64,000 nt of DNA from Globodera rostochiensis (Eukaryota > Nematoda > Chromadorea > Rhabditida > Heteroderidae). The number at the start of each line of letters is the position of its first letter. The stretch's first letter is position 1. The position numbers and the translations under genes are program-made. A model generated the notes under the pieces. The model searched no databases and had not been told where the DNA came from. It was given only the letters and a program-made list of their open reading frames with translations. Location: positions 3,143,804 to 3,207,803 of the forward strand of contig JAEVLN010000007.1 of NCBI GenBank assembly GCA_018350325.1. The letters run 5' to 3'. Shown in pieces: positions 49,994 to 60,429 of the stretch.

Positions 49994-50569
49994 AAATGAT
50001 TTTTTTTTCTCTTTACGAACTTTGATGGTAATTAAAAATATTTTAGATTTAATATTTTTTGAAAAATTTCATTAAACTTGAGAAAAAAATCATAGGGGGA
50101 CCCTTTTGTTTTGTTTTTAAAAATCAAGACCAATTTTTTTAACAATTCCATCAAAATCTTCAAAAAATGGTTGCAAATCCCTTAACAAATTAAGTCAAAA
50201 ATTCAAAATTTTCTCGGCGGCGCCTATCGGCACCGCCGACCCCCCCCCCCCTGATGTAAAGCAGAATTCTCAAAATTGAGTTGCTCCCCATTCTCAAAAT
50301 TGGGTCGCCCCCGACCTTCGACATGACCAACCCCAACCTCCTTTTCCCGCCCAAGGGGTCGGGAACAACCCTATTTTGAACCTAAATTAAAATATTTTCG
50401 TAAAAGTCTCGTGTTTTTGAGGGTCAATCTCGAGTCTCGGGGTAAAGTCTTGGTAAGGTTAGGTCTCGAGCATCACTAGGAAGTGATTGAACACTTTGTC
50501 CAATGCATCATCAATTAAAATTTCAGACTGAATTTCACTCGGAAAATTTTTAATTTGGATAAGAACAGT

Positions 50570-50725
50570 TTACTCTGTTCTGTTCCTGTTCTGTTCCTGT
50601 TCCTGTTCTGTTCTCGAGGTCGGAACAGAACAGGAACAGAACAGACAGGCTGTTCTAAGATTTTAGAACAGAACAGGAACAGGAACAGGTTCAAAATTGT
50701 TGGAACAGCAAAACACTGGTATATA
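50570..50725. repeat. Foldback repeat of ctgttc units, copy 2 (opposite orientation)
   Basis: Same structure as 49606-49772 but reversed: it ends ttggaacagcaaaacac and tggtatata, the inverse of the start of copy 1. The centre is ctcgaggtcgg and a second loop ttctaagattttagaac. Confidence 0.8.
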
Positions 50726-50754
50726 ATAAACAATTTTATTATTATATTTTTTTT

Positions 50755-51440
50755 TGCTATAAAATTTGACTTGGATCTGAACCCCCTGGGGTCTCATAGA
50801 TCAAGAGCATGATGACTTAATTTGGCATTAACCACAAACAATCGATCTGATCGAATAAAATTGTCCATTTTTGTAGGGGTGAAGAGACGAACCGCTCACT
50901 GTCTGGACACGTTTGGGGCACGGGCGGTGGTGGGGAGTCGGAATCTGTACATTTTTTTGAAAAGCTTAAATCGGCATTTATTGGAAAATTAATTAGGTAT
51001 TAATTTTTTAATGAATATTTAAAATAAAATAAAAATTTATATAATTTGCACAGGATTCACTGACCGAGTTTGGCACCGACAATGACAGGGGATACAATGA
51101 GGACGGCTCGTTTGTTAGTGAGTGCTTTTGTATTTTGATTTTTTGCAATTTTTTTTGTTAATTTGGCCATAAATATTGTCAGGAGTTCACGCCGGAAAAA
51201 TATGAACAATTTGGGTCAAATTTCTCAAATACATCGCTTAGAATTTATTTATTTACCAGAGCGCCGCATTCTCTCAATTTTGATCATTTCATTTTTATTT
51301 TTTAGTTGGGATCACATTTCCTGCCACCTTTTGCTGTTTTTTTTTGTTTGTTTGTCTACACTTTTATCCAATCTCAGAACTTTTACACATTTGCATGGAC
51401 TGAAATAGAAAAAAATTGAATAAAATTTTAAAAGGTTGTT
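50755..51440 (+). pseudogene. Duplicate of adhesion-gene tail exons and 3' UTR, copy 3
   Basis: Matches 41270-41720 and then 42505-42700. Exon 50877-50946 (KGEETNRSLSG...) differs from 41385-41454 only by a silent change (ACT to ACG), and exon 51054-51117 differs from 41567-41630 only by a silent GGG to GGA. Splice sites are intact. The terminal exon is missing: the copy jumps from the last intron (about 51235) to the 3' UTR with its poly(A) context (51418). Either very recent or under constraint. Confidence 0.8.
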
Positions 51441-51711
51441 GGGGGATAAGACATCGTAAAATTATTTTTAATTTAAAAAAATGCAAAACTCGAATACTAC
51501 TTTACTGTATAAATACCTCAATAATGGTATAAACAAAAAATCATAAAGTCTGGTGTTCTCGAAATGATTCGTGAACAAAAGCAACACATTTTTTTAAATT
51601 TTCATTTGAACAATTTTTCAAAATAGTCATGCAATAAATAGAAAATTTAAAACTTAATTTCTTTTTGAAAAAAGTGCTACAATTCTCTAAAAAAAAGACA
51701 GTTTGAGCCGT

Positions 51712-52780
51712 TCAATTGCCGCCGAGCGACGCGTCAAACTCTCCCGGCTCAATTTTTTGGTTGCCATTTTTGTCCATGGCGTCAAACCACGACTCATTCT
51801 CGGCAAGTGCCATTGCCGAAAACCGTCCGGAAGCCACCAAATGGTGAATGCCCTCTTCCTGCGTGAAGAAGCCGTTCCCGTTCAGATCGATCTGAATCCA
51901 ATGATTTCCATAAATTTAAAAACAAAAATACTTTTCACTTGCCATTGCAAATTCCGTTCTGATTGCCATTTTTTTGGCAACATTTGTGAAACCGCTGGTC
52001 AATGCTTTTGCCGCGCTAAGCAAATTTAAAACTTCAGTGAAAAAATTTGCTCATAAAATTTTTTCATAAAATTTCAGCATTTTTATTTTGTTTTAAATTT
52101 AAGCAGTGTCTTCAGTGTGGCATGGTGGTGCCGATAGGCGCCGCCGGTTTTAGCAATGTTTTGTTTAAAAAAATTGTTTCAAAATGAACGAAATTTGACC
52201 AACACTTCTTAGATTTTTGGAGTGTTCAGTGAAAATTCCGAATTTTCGATAAATATTTTTGAATCTCAAAATTCTTAAAAATATATGTAATAAAAAAGTG
52301 TGCTGTTAACTAAAATAATTGAGATCATGCAACTTTGAACAATTTTTAAATAATTTCGGGGTCGGGTCGGCGGGCGAGCAACCCTTAATTCTTACCTGCA
52401 GCCACCGCCGAACGCATGCGCACAATCCGTCTCGCCATCTTCAATGCAATCGGCGCATCCCTGCGGGCAATCCGTTGCGTACTCCGGCTTGCAGCAATGC
52501 ACGCAACTGCACTTCCTTATCAAGTTGCAGTTGTCGGATGGGTCGAAGACAAACTCGCAAACTGCGCAGTTTTTCGAGAAGAAATTGCAGTTTCCGCTCA
52601 ATGAAGGGCATATGATGCTGTGACAGCATCCATTTTCAAAAGTGAGCTTGCCGCATGCCGAAACCTGCAAATGTCATAACTTTTGAATGCTTTTTAGATG
52701 CTTTAACAACAGAACACCGTATCAATCTTTGCAAGGGACAACACCAGGCCGATGCCGACTACGGTAACAATGGAGAGCAT
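51712..52780 (-). CDS. Secreted cysteine-rich protein with C-terminal EF-hand pair
   Basis: Four exons on the minus strand: 52780-52718, 52664-52396, 52015-51943, 51891-51712; 194 aa, phases consistent. Exon 1 is a signal peptide (MLSIVTVVGIGLVLSLA). Exon 2 is a module of about 90 residues with 17 cysteines, including two CC pairs (GCCH, HCCK) and CSC. Exons 3-4 form two EF-hand loops, DLNGNGFFTQEE and DKNGNQKIEPGE, each with the acidic or Asn/Asp ligands and the final Glu. The join from exon 3 uses a GC donor (ATG|gcaagt), which is the only one that keeps both EF-hands in frame. An in-frame TAA lies at the exon 2 donor, so a shorter form without EF-hands is possible. It would be a secreted calcium-binding protein; function unknown. 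The trehalase gene starts divergently 0.9 kb away. Confidence 0.75.
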
Positions 52781-53687
52781 GTTGAGTGAGTGGAGAATGA
52801 AGTACTGTAGCAAAATTAAGTAAAAAGAAAAGATGATGGATGATAAAAAGAGAGTAAAATTGTGAATGAAGGACGAATGGTAGAAAAGAAAATGATTAAT
52901 CAAAAATATATATATTTTTTTTAAATCTCAAATAATAGAAATTTAGAAACAATTTAAATCTCAAATAATAGAAATTTAAAAACAAAACAAATAAATAATT
53001 ATTAATTAAAAATAGTAACGTCACAAAACATTTGTTAAAGAAAAAGCAATGCAAATAAAATGAATAATAGGAAAAGACTTAAATGTTAGCACACAAATGA
53101 TATTAAAAGGAATATTAGACAGACAAAATGATATTTTCTAAATTGAAATGGCATCAAAAAATTGTTAACGATGAATAATATAAAATAACAAAAATGAGTC
53201 GAAAATTGTAAACAAAGAAAGTGTTGGCAAACGTTTGAAAACTGCTTACAATTAGTCAGCAGAATTCGGCGAAATTTCTGACTCGCAATTGGATCAAATC
53301 ATTTGTCCGTCTCCCCCGTGATGCTCTAAAATACATTTAGAAACTTTAAAATAATTTAACAATAATCAAAAAATTTAAATATTCAAAATTCTTGAGTATA
53401 TTTTATGTATTATTTGTTTTTGCAACGTTTTGTGATTAATTTATTTGCTTTTTATGGCTACGGCTAATTTTTTATCAATATTAATATCAACAAACAAAAA
53501 TAAAGAGGAGGAATTTAGAAGTTGCACTTTTGTAATTGTTATCACCAAAACGTTGTGCTTTGGCACTTTTCCGAGCCAAAATTAATGACCTCTTTCATAT
53601 TCATTAAGCACAAATTTGAGGTCTTTCTGAGCAAGCAATCGTCGACGTTCATTCACCAATCCCAAATTGCTTATTTTGGGTTAAAAA
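52781..53687. other. Divergent intergenic region with no gene seen
   Basis: AT-rich spacer between the divergently transcribed cysteine-rich/EF-hand gene (minus) and the trehalase gene (plus); it presumably contains both promoters. It includes two direct copies of aatctcaaataatagaaattta (52924-52980). No TATA box or other element can be assigned with confidence. Confidence 0.5.
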
Positions 53688-56572
53688 ATGCCGTGGTTTC
53701 CGCCCTTTCCCCCTTTTATTCGTTGGCATCTGTTTATTTTCTTCATTCTTGGCATTCTTCCACTGCTTTCCCCGGTGGTCTCCGTCACGCTTTACCTGAA
53801 GAAACATTTTGGCGAAAACGAGCACACCGTGAAAGATTGGGGCAAAATGGACTGTTCACTGAACGGAATCGACTTGACGGCACTCGGGCTGGAGCGCAGT
53901 TGTGAAGAGTGGCCCGGCCTGGGTTGGACATCAACCAAATTTTTTATTCGTTCTTTTAAATTTGATTGTTGTTTAGCGCCCATTTACTGCGACGGCAAAA
54001 TCATTGAGGTACAGTACTCCCCTTCTGTTTGTCGGATTACGGTAAATGAATTTATTTTGTGCAGGCTGTGAATTATTGGGGCGAACGAATGCTGTTTCTG
54101 CGCGACTCCAAACACTTTGTGGACCGACCCCTGAAGAAAGAAGCCAAGAAAATCGTCGACGACTTCAAGACGTTGTTCAATGTGACCGAGTGGAAGAACT
54201 TCGTCGTGAGCGACATGAGCCCGGCCCAAGTGGATCAACTGTCCAAATTTGTTCGCGAAAATTTTGGCATGGCGGACGAAGCGCCAATACCGTAAATTAA
54301 ATAAAAATAAATTAAATTCAATTTGTATAAAAATTAAGGCAGCCCGGCGCATTGATCCCGTAAATTTAATATTTAAATTTTAAAAAAAGTATTTAAAAAT
54401 TAAGGCACGTGCCTGAGGATTGGGACGAAAGTCCGAAACCCTTCAAGACCATCAAAGACGAGAAGTTGAGGAAATGGGCTAAGCAATTGAACCAAATGTG
54501 GAAGGAAATGAGCAAAAAAATGCCAAAAGACGTAAAAATTATAAAAATTAATTTGCACAATTAGTAAGTCGCATTTTTCAGATGAACGGCAAAGGCACCC
54601 AAAAGAATTCGCTGATTTACGTGTCCAACCCTTTCATGGTGCCGGGCGGTCGTTTTCGTGAGTTCCGCTACTGGGATGCCTATTTGATTGCGCGAGGACT
54701 GATCGCTTCGGGTTCGTTTGATCAGAGCGGTTTTTAGAAGATCACTTTTTGTTGAATTTTTTTTGAATAAATTAAGGAATGACGGCATCGGTGAAGAATA
54801 TGTGCAAGAATTTGGCTGAAATGGTCAACCGATTTGGCTTCGTGCCCTCCGGGGGTCGCATTTATTACAACAAACGCTCTCAGCCGCCCTTCCTCACTTT
54901 GTTTTCGATTGATCACAAATAATAATCAAAAAGTGATTTTCTCGTTAAGAATGGTCTACGATTATTTCGGTGCCACCGGAGACACCGAATTTTTGAAGAA
55001 AATTTTGCCGTCACTTGAAAAGGTCCAATAAATAAAAAATAATAAATTAATTTCCGACAATTAAATTTGAAATAATTATTAATCACATAAATTTTGAAAG
55101 GAACTCGATTTTTGGCGGACCAAACGGTCAATTGCAGTCGATGTGAAGGGCCAAAACAAGACTTTCTACCAGTACAGGGCGGACACCAATGTTCGTCTTC
55201 AATTTGGGGTGTGTTTTCCAAATTCATTTTTAGATGCCACGCCCGGAGGCATTTTGCCAAGATGTCGATCTTGTCAAGAACATTTCGGATCCCAAGGAAA
55301 AGGCAAAGGTTTGGCACAACATCGCATCGGCCTCCGAGTCGGGATGGGACTTCAGCTGTAAGTGGGCGTGGTACAATCATTCAAATTTGTCGCCATAATG
55401 TCTTATTTAGCACGATGGATCAAAAAGGACGAAACGGACAAAGAAAATCCGTGGAAATTGACCAATTTGATGACGACCAAAATTGTGCCGGTGGATTTGA
55501 ACGCGTTAATTTGTGGCAATCTGGAGATGCTGGGCCATTTGTACCTAAAAATTGGTCAGTTGGACAAAATGCCAAATCACTTGCGGATGTTTTAAATTTA
55601 TTTTTTTCTATTAAGGCGACAAAACAAAGTCGATGGAATACCACCGGAAGTACCAACTGTTTCTGGACGACTTCCAAAGTTTGTTCTACAAGAAGGAACA
55701 TGGCATTTGGTACGACTACAACTTGGAGAGCGGCCGGCTGAACGAAATGTTCTACGGCAGCGCGGCGATGCCGTTGTTCACGCGTTGTTACCACACCGAC
55801 GACCTGGGCACGGCGGAGAGAATGTTCCGACGGATGGAGCAGTTCGACAAGGACAACAAAATGCTGAGCCATCCGTTTGGAGTGCCGGCAAGGTTAAAAT
55901 TAATTTTTATTATTTAATTTATTTGCCAATCGGCAAAGTTAAAGATTTCAAAATATTTTTAATATGTTAATTATATTTGCCAATATTTTTCAGCACAGTC
56001 ACTTCCGCACAGCAGTGGGACTTTCCGAACGTTTGGCCGGTAGAGAAGGCAAATGGTTAGTGTAAATGAGTGTCCCATGCATTTTAAGCCATTGCAACAC
56101 ATGCTCATCGAAGGTCTGCGTCGGTCGTCGAACTCGCGGTACTGTAATTTGTTGTGATGCTTTTGCTGTATGTATTTCGCGCAACCCACAGAATGGAGGA
56201 CAAAGCGAAGGAGTTGGCACAGAAATGGGTGTCCGCCAACTTCAAGCTGTACCAGCAGAACAGCCATGGCTGCGGGGAAAAAATGTGGGAGAAAATGACG
56301 GCGGCCGGAGGCATACCCGGCACCGGCGGCGAGTACAGTGTGCAAGTGAGAGAAACAGAAAGCTGGATTACTGTAATTGGCATAATGTCCATTTGTATTC
56401 TCAGATTGGATTTGGGTGGACCGTTGGCGCCGTGTTGGACTTGCTGGTCACTTATGGCGCTGAATTGACCACGAAAAGCGTTGCTGAAGTGAAATGTGAC
56501 AACAAAATAATGGAGGCTGAACCGCTCGAATTCCCCAATGAATTGGTTACCAAAAGACAAAGAAAAGTTTAA
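53688..56572 (+). CDS. Trehalase (GH37)
   Basis: Fifteen exons: 53688-53922, 53977-54008, 54065-54291, 54405-54531, 54582-54711, 54777-54900, 54950-55022, 55101-55190, 55234-55357, 55411-55554, 55616-55892, 55994-56039, 56089-56138, 56192-56345, 56405-56572; 666 aa, all phases agree. It hydrolyses trehalose to two glucose molecules. Seen: a hydrophobic N-terminal signal or anchor (residues 10-32); IYCDGKI; trehalase signature 1 as PGGRFREFRYWDAY (228-241); SGWDFS; VPVDLNA; signature 2 as QWDFPNVWP (535-543); and a C-terminal GGEYSVQIGFGWT. Usual length for the family. The last codons read TKRQRK then V and stop; AAA|gtttaa at 56566 can alternatively act as a donor and run in frame into the peptidase gene. 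The start is the first ATG before the hydrophobic segment. A fragment of exon 4 recurs near 60192-60300. Confidence 0.95.
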
Positions 56573-56600
56573 TTGATAAACAACAAAATTGTTCATTTAG

Positions 56601-58427
56601 ACGGAATACCGGTGGCAACGTTTGACGGAAGCACAGAAAAAAGTGGACGAAATAAACAAAAGCCAGAAACATTGGACGGTTAGAAAAATATGGAATTTCC
56701 AAAAAAAAAACAAATATTTTTTTTTGTAGGCCGTCGTTTATGAACCGTTTGCATTAATGACGAATGCCGAGTTTAAGCAATTATTTGGAGCAAAATTGAC
56801 GTTGACAAATGGTCCACAAAATCGGCACCAATTGTCGTGGAAAGCCGCGGAACAAGACTACAAAGACTTGCCGCAGGCGTTTGACGCGCGACAAAAGTGG
56901 CCAGAATGTGCCGACATCATCGGCAGTGTGCCGGATCAAGGCAGAGATTATTATTATTATTTATTTATTCAAGTTTTTTTTATTAATAGGCAAGTGCTCT
57001 TCCTGCTGGGCCGTTTCTGCGGCTGCTACGCTTACTGACCGAGTTTGCATTGAGCGACTCAAAAAAGGGCAAAAAACAGACAGCAATGACCCGAAGGCAT
57101 ACATTTCGGCACAATTCACATTGGAAGCCACTCCAGAATCGCCAGGGTACGACAAAATAGCTAATTACATTTAAATTTAATTATTTCTGAGAATTAAATG
57201 TGTTGTATAAAATAACAAATTTGCTCAAGGTGCGAAGCCGGATCAAACCCAGGATATGCATGGAATTATTATCAGAATATGACAGTCTCCGGGACCAACT
57301 ACGAAATGTACGCCGGGTGCAAACCGTACACCATTGGGCCAATTGCTGAGAGAAAGTGGTGGTACTTCGTACGGCCAGTTGGTGCTTTAAATGATGACGC
57401 CTCGTGGAAAATGCGGGAGCCCAATTGTGAAAAAAAATGCAGGACGCAGTATTTGAAGTCCCATTTTTCTGCTGGACAAGAACCTTATAAAGCGTTCAAA
57501 GACGGTGGGTATGAATGATCCGGACCCAATCCGGAATTTAAATTTTGAAATCACAATTTGAAATTTTTAAAGGTTTTTAATCATTTTTTGGTCTTTCTGC
57601 GATGCCGTTTTTAGTCCTTTTTCTGCGCTTTGGACCATTTTTCTTAGAAATTTTCATTAAAAATTCAAAAATTTTCTTGGTGTCTTCGACTTCGCCGATC
57701 CACCCTTAAACTGATTCAAAAAACTATGAAAAATCCCGCCAATTCTTGTAAATTACCACGGATTTTTTTGCCAAAATCCGGAATCCAGACCCAAAAATGT
57801 CGGAAATCCGGAAATCGAATCCGGTTACGTCCCTGGTATGAGCGAATTAAAATAAACCCTTTTTCGAATTTCAAAAATTAAATTTAACCCGTTAATTTGT
57901 AAGATTCAAATTTTTTGTATATTTCAGAGGCTTTAAGTATGCCGACGGTCATTGATCCTGTAGTTTGGGCATCCTCGTCTGGTTCGGGGGAAGAAAGGGT
58001 GGCCTTCAAGACATATGAGCTTGAAATGATGCGTGAAATTATGGCGAATGGATCGATCCAAGCCAGTTACGAAGTGTATGATGACTTCAAAGCGACTTTC
58101 GATAAGGGCGAAAATCAAATATATTCGGTTAAATTTCAATAAAATGAAAATAATAAAAAGTGCCAAGAATATTTTAGCATTCGCCCAACAGCAAAACAAC
58201 TAACGAAGGACATGCTGTGAAACTCATAGGATGGGGAGAACTGGATGCGATTAAATATTGGATAGTGATAAACTCATGGGGCCGAGGGTTGGTAATGTAA
58301 AAATTCATTTCAATTAATCTTTTTAAGGTGGGGTGACCACGGCATATTTAAGATGCGAAGAGGCACAGACGAGTCCGCCATAGAGTCTCGTGGTGTTTAT
58401 TTTGGAACAGTTAAATTTCGAGATTAA
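56601..58427 (+). CDS. Cathepsin B-like cysteine peptidase (C1A), without its own start
   Basis: Seven exons: 56601-56678, 56730-56940, 56990-57146, 57230-57504, 57928-58127, 58178-58287, 58328-58427; 376 codons, phases agree. Residues 1-80 are a C1 propeptide (VDEINKSQKHW, FKQLFG). The mature part begins near LPQAFDARQKWPEC. The catalytic set is complete: oxyanion Gln in VPDQGK, Cys102 in CSSCWA, His319 in NEGHAV, Asn339 in INSWG. The occluding-loop His pair of true cathepsin B is absent (PIAERK there), so exopeptidase activity is doubtful. Exon 2 to 3 uses a GC donor (CAAG|gcagag). The first exon follows a good acceptor (gttcatttag) but has no Met in frame before residue 36 and no signal peptide. 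It starts 28 bp after the trehalase stop, in the phase of a trehalase splice donor at 56566. The gene is either a fusion, an operon partner or 5'-truncated. Confidence 0.9.
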
Positions 58428-58485
58428 CTCTATAATTTACAGTCCTAGGAATTCCACCCATGGCTAACCCTTTCAATGCTTGTTG

Positions 58486-58491
58486 AATAAA
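58486..58491 (+). promoter_or_regulatory. Poly(A) signal of the peptidase (or trehalase-peptidase) gene
   Basis: AATAAA 58 bp after the stop at 58427 (context tgttgaataaaaag). No comparable AATAAA lies in the 28 bp between the trehalase stop and the peptidase exon, so any trehalase-only mRNA would need another 3' end. Confidence 0.65.
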
Positions 58492-58962
58492 AAGTAATCA
58501 ACCAAAAAACCAGTTTTTAAAATATTTATGAAAAAAATTTAAAAATAAATATATGTTTTTAACCAACTCGAAAAGGCTATTTTTTCAAATCAGAACAAAG
58601 TATGCAAATGCTCCGTTCCCTATAATGCCATGGCTGTAGGCATTCGAAGAATATAATTTAAATGGGGTGAAATTGGCAGAAAGTTGGGTCTCAAGCAGTT
58701 CACTGGTTCTATGAGGTTTTTGCAACGCTAAGTTTGGACTTGCGCTTAATTAGTGGTTCAAATTTCATATTTTTTTGTTGTTGACTTGGAATTGAAGAAT
58801 TTTCTTCAAATAAACATAAATGACTTATAAAAAAGTCATTATGAAATGGATTCACATTATTTTTTCATCAACATCAAATGCATCAAAATGCATCTTCTCA
58901 GCCAACAAATGTGAAATGGACAGTCCACATAATCGCTTAAATAGTTTTAACGGTTTTATTAA

Positions 58963-59385
58963 TTATACAAAACTCGAACCAAGCACAATGGCGCCATAAA
59001 ACGACGCCACACTGGTATGGCAAATGCCGTTAGGCGTGCCGCGGTGCCATTTCTGTTGATTTATAGTGAGGTTGGGGTTGCTCAGCTCGTCTATATCAAA
59101 AAAAAATAAAATTATTGTTTATAATTAATCAAAAAGGGCATTCTTGAAAACTGGGCTGCCATTTTACGGCTTACATCGGGTTCAGATTTCTGAGTCAATT
59201 AAAAGCCCGGCAAACGCTTAGCGCCCGAGGTTATTTTAAACTAAAAACACAAAAATTCAAAGTTCGGGTGTGGCAACCCCGGACTTCAAGCAACCAATAA
59301 ACGCAGACTGTGCCAAAGTCCCATTCATGCACAACGACGAGAGCAACAGCGCCAACACAATAGGAAAGGCATGAGAAGAGTTCAT
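58963..59385 (-). CDS. Small secreted protein, copy 1
   Basis: The ATG at 59385 starts a clear signal peptide (hydrophobic core VLALLLSSLCM, likely cut after GTLA). Read without splicing it stops after 42 codons. With exons 59385-59295 and 59090-58963 (phase 1; donor ATTG|gttgct is weak, acceptor ttgatatag good) it gives 72 aa with a single Cys in the second exon (GICHTS), a potential N-glycosylation site NLT and the end LGSSFV. AATAAA (minus strand) follows the stop within 10 bases, which supports the second exon as the true 3' end. No family recognised. Identical in copy 2, so the pair may be recent. Small secreted proteins of this kind are typical of nematode secretions, but no role can be inferred. 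Confidence 0.6.
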
Positions 59386-60184
59386 TAGAAAAATTAATTT
59401 CTGAATTATACCGAAACTAAATAAAAAAATGAAATAATTTAGAATAAAAACAAAATTTTTTGAAAATGCACGGGGAATAGGGGAAGGCCCCTTTCCTACG
59501 GAGATTGTGAATCACCCAATCATTCGCCGATCAGCAGACCAGTTGGGAAATGTTTTTTCAATTCAGAATGGGTAAAAATGGTTAATATGTGACTAATTTA
59601 TTCCATTTTCTGGTGAATTTCAATTAAAATCATTATTTTTTTAATGTTAAGTGAGAAGCAATAATGTTTTCATTATTTATCTGATTAAGTGATTGGTATA
59701 AAGTTGAAATCTCGATGTCGAGATTGAGAATTGCGAGGTCGGGGTTTTTTGGGGGTGGGATCGAAGGGTTACCCAAATCGGTTGGGGTTCGGGTTTTTTT
59801 TAAAAATTTTCTCCAGAATTAAGAGGTCAAATTTTTTAATTAAGTAATTTTGAAAATTTAATGTTTTCCTAAAAAAATCTAACATTAAAGCCGTTAATTT
59901 TTAAAAGATTTTGTTTTTATAGAAGAGACGGTTAAGCATCATCCAAAAAAATGTCAAGAACCCGGAATTCCGAACCCAAAATTCTGAAAATAAATTTTGA
60001 AAATAAACAAATAATAAGTAACGCACTTTACGGTTACCATGGAAGGGTCGGACGGTGCCAGTATTCATAATATCAGACAAAAAAAACAGCAATTTTTTAC
60101 GAAAATTGAAGCAATTCAGAAAATGTGATGAATTCATTCAAAAATTATTATTTTTTGCGTTTGGCGTAAATTTTAACAATTTAT

Positions 60185-60305
60185 TTAAGTTTGAGGTCAT
60201 CAGAGACGGAAAGGTGAGGAAATGGGCAAAGCAAGTGAACCAAATGTGGAAGAAAATGAGCAAAAAAATTTCAAAAAATCAAAAAATGAATGACACAATA
60301 GTCAC
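60185..60305 (+). pseudogene. Trehalase exon-4 fragment
   Basis: The frame reads RDGKVRKWAKQVNQMWKKMSKK, against the trehalase exon (54405-54531) KDEKLRKWAKQLNQMWKEMSKK. The following bases include a version of the trehalase exon-5 start (atgaatg). No splice sites or other trehalase exons are present. It lies inside copy 1 of the large duplication and is absent from copy 2. Confidence 0.8.
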
Positions 60306-60429
60306 ATTTTTTTCAATGATCGTAGAGCGAGCGACTTTTTAGCACCTATCAAAGCTTTTTGCGGTGTTATGTGTATTTATTTACGATTGTGAGAGACGCA
60401 TAAATAAATAGTCAGCAATTTTAAATTAA

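Larger units (their letters stand above)
58934..60420. repeat. Large direct duplication, copy 1
   Basis: Nearly identical to 61915-63045. The first about 760 bp match almost base for base. Copy 1 then has an extra segment (about 59695-59878) and a second extra segment (about 60172-60345) containing a trehalase exon-4 fragment, after which homology resumes (gttatgtgtatttatttacga). Contains a small secreted-protein gene on the minus strand. Confidence 0.93.

Noticed and set aside
49496..50812. Open frames of repeated Glu-Gln-Asn-Arg or Cys-Ser-Val-Pro
   Set aside because: They translate the ctgttc foldback repeats and are by-products of the repeat.
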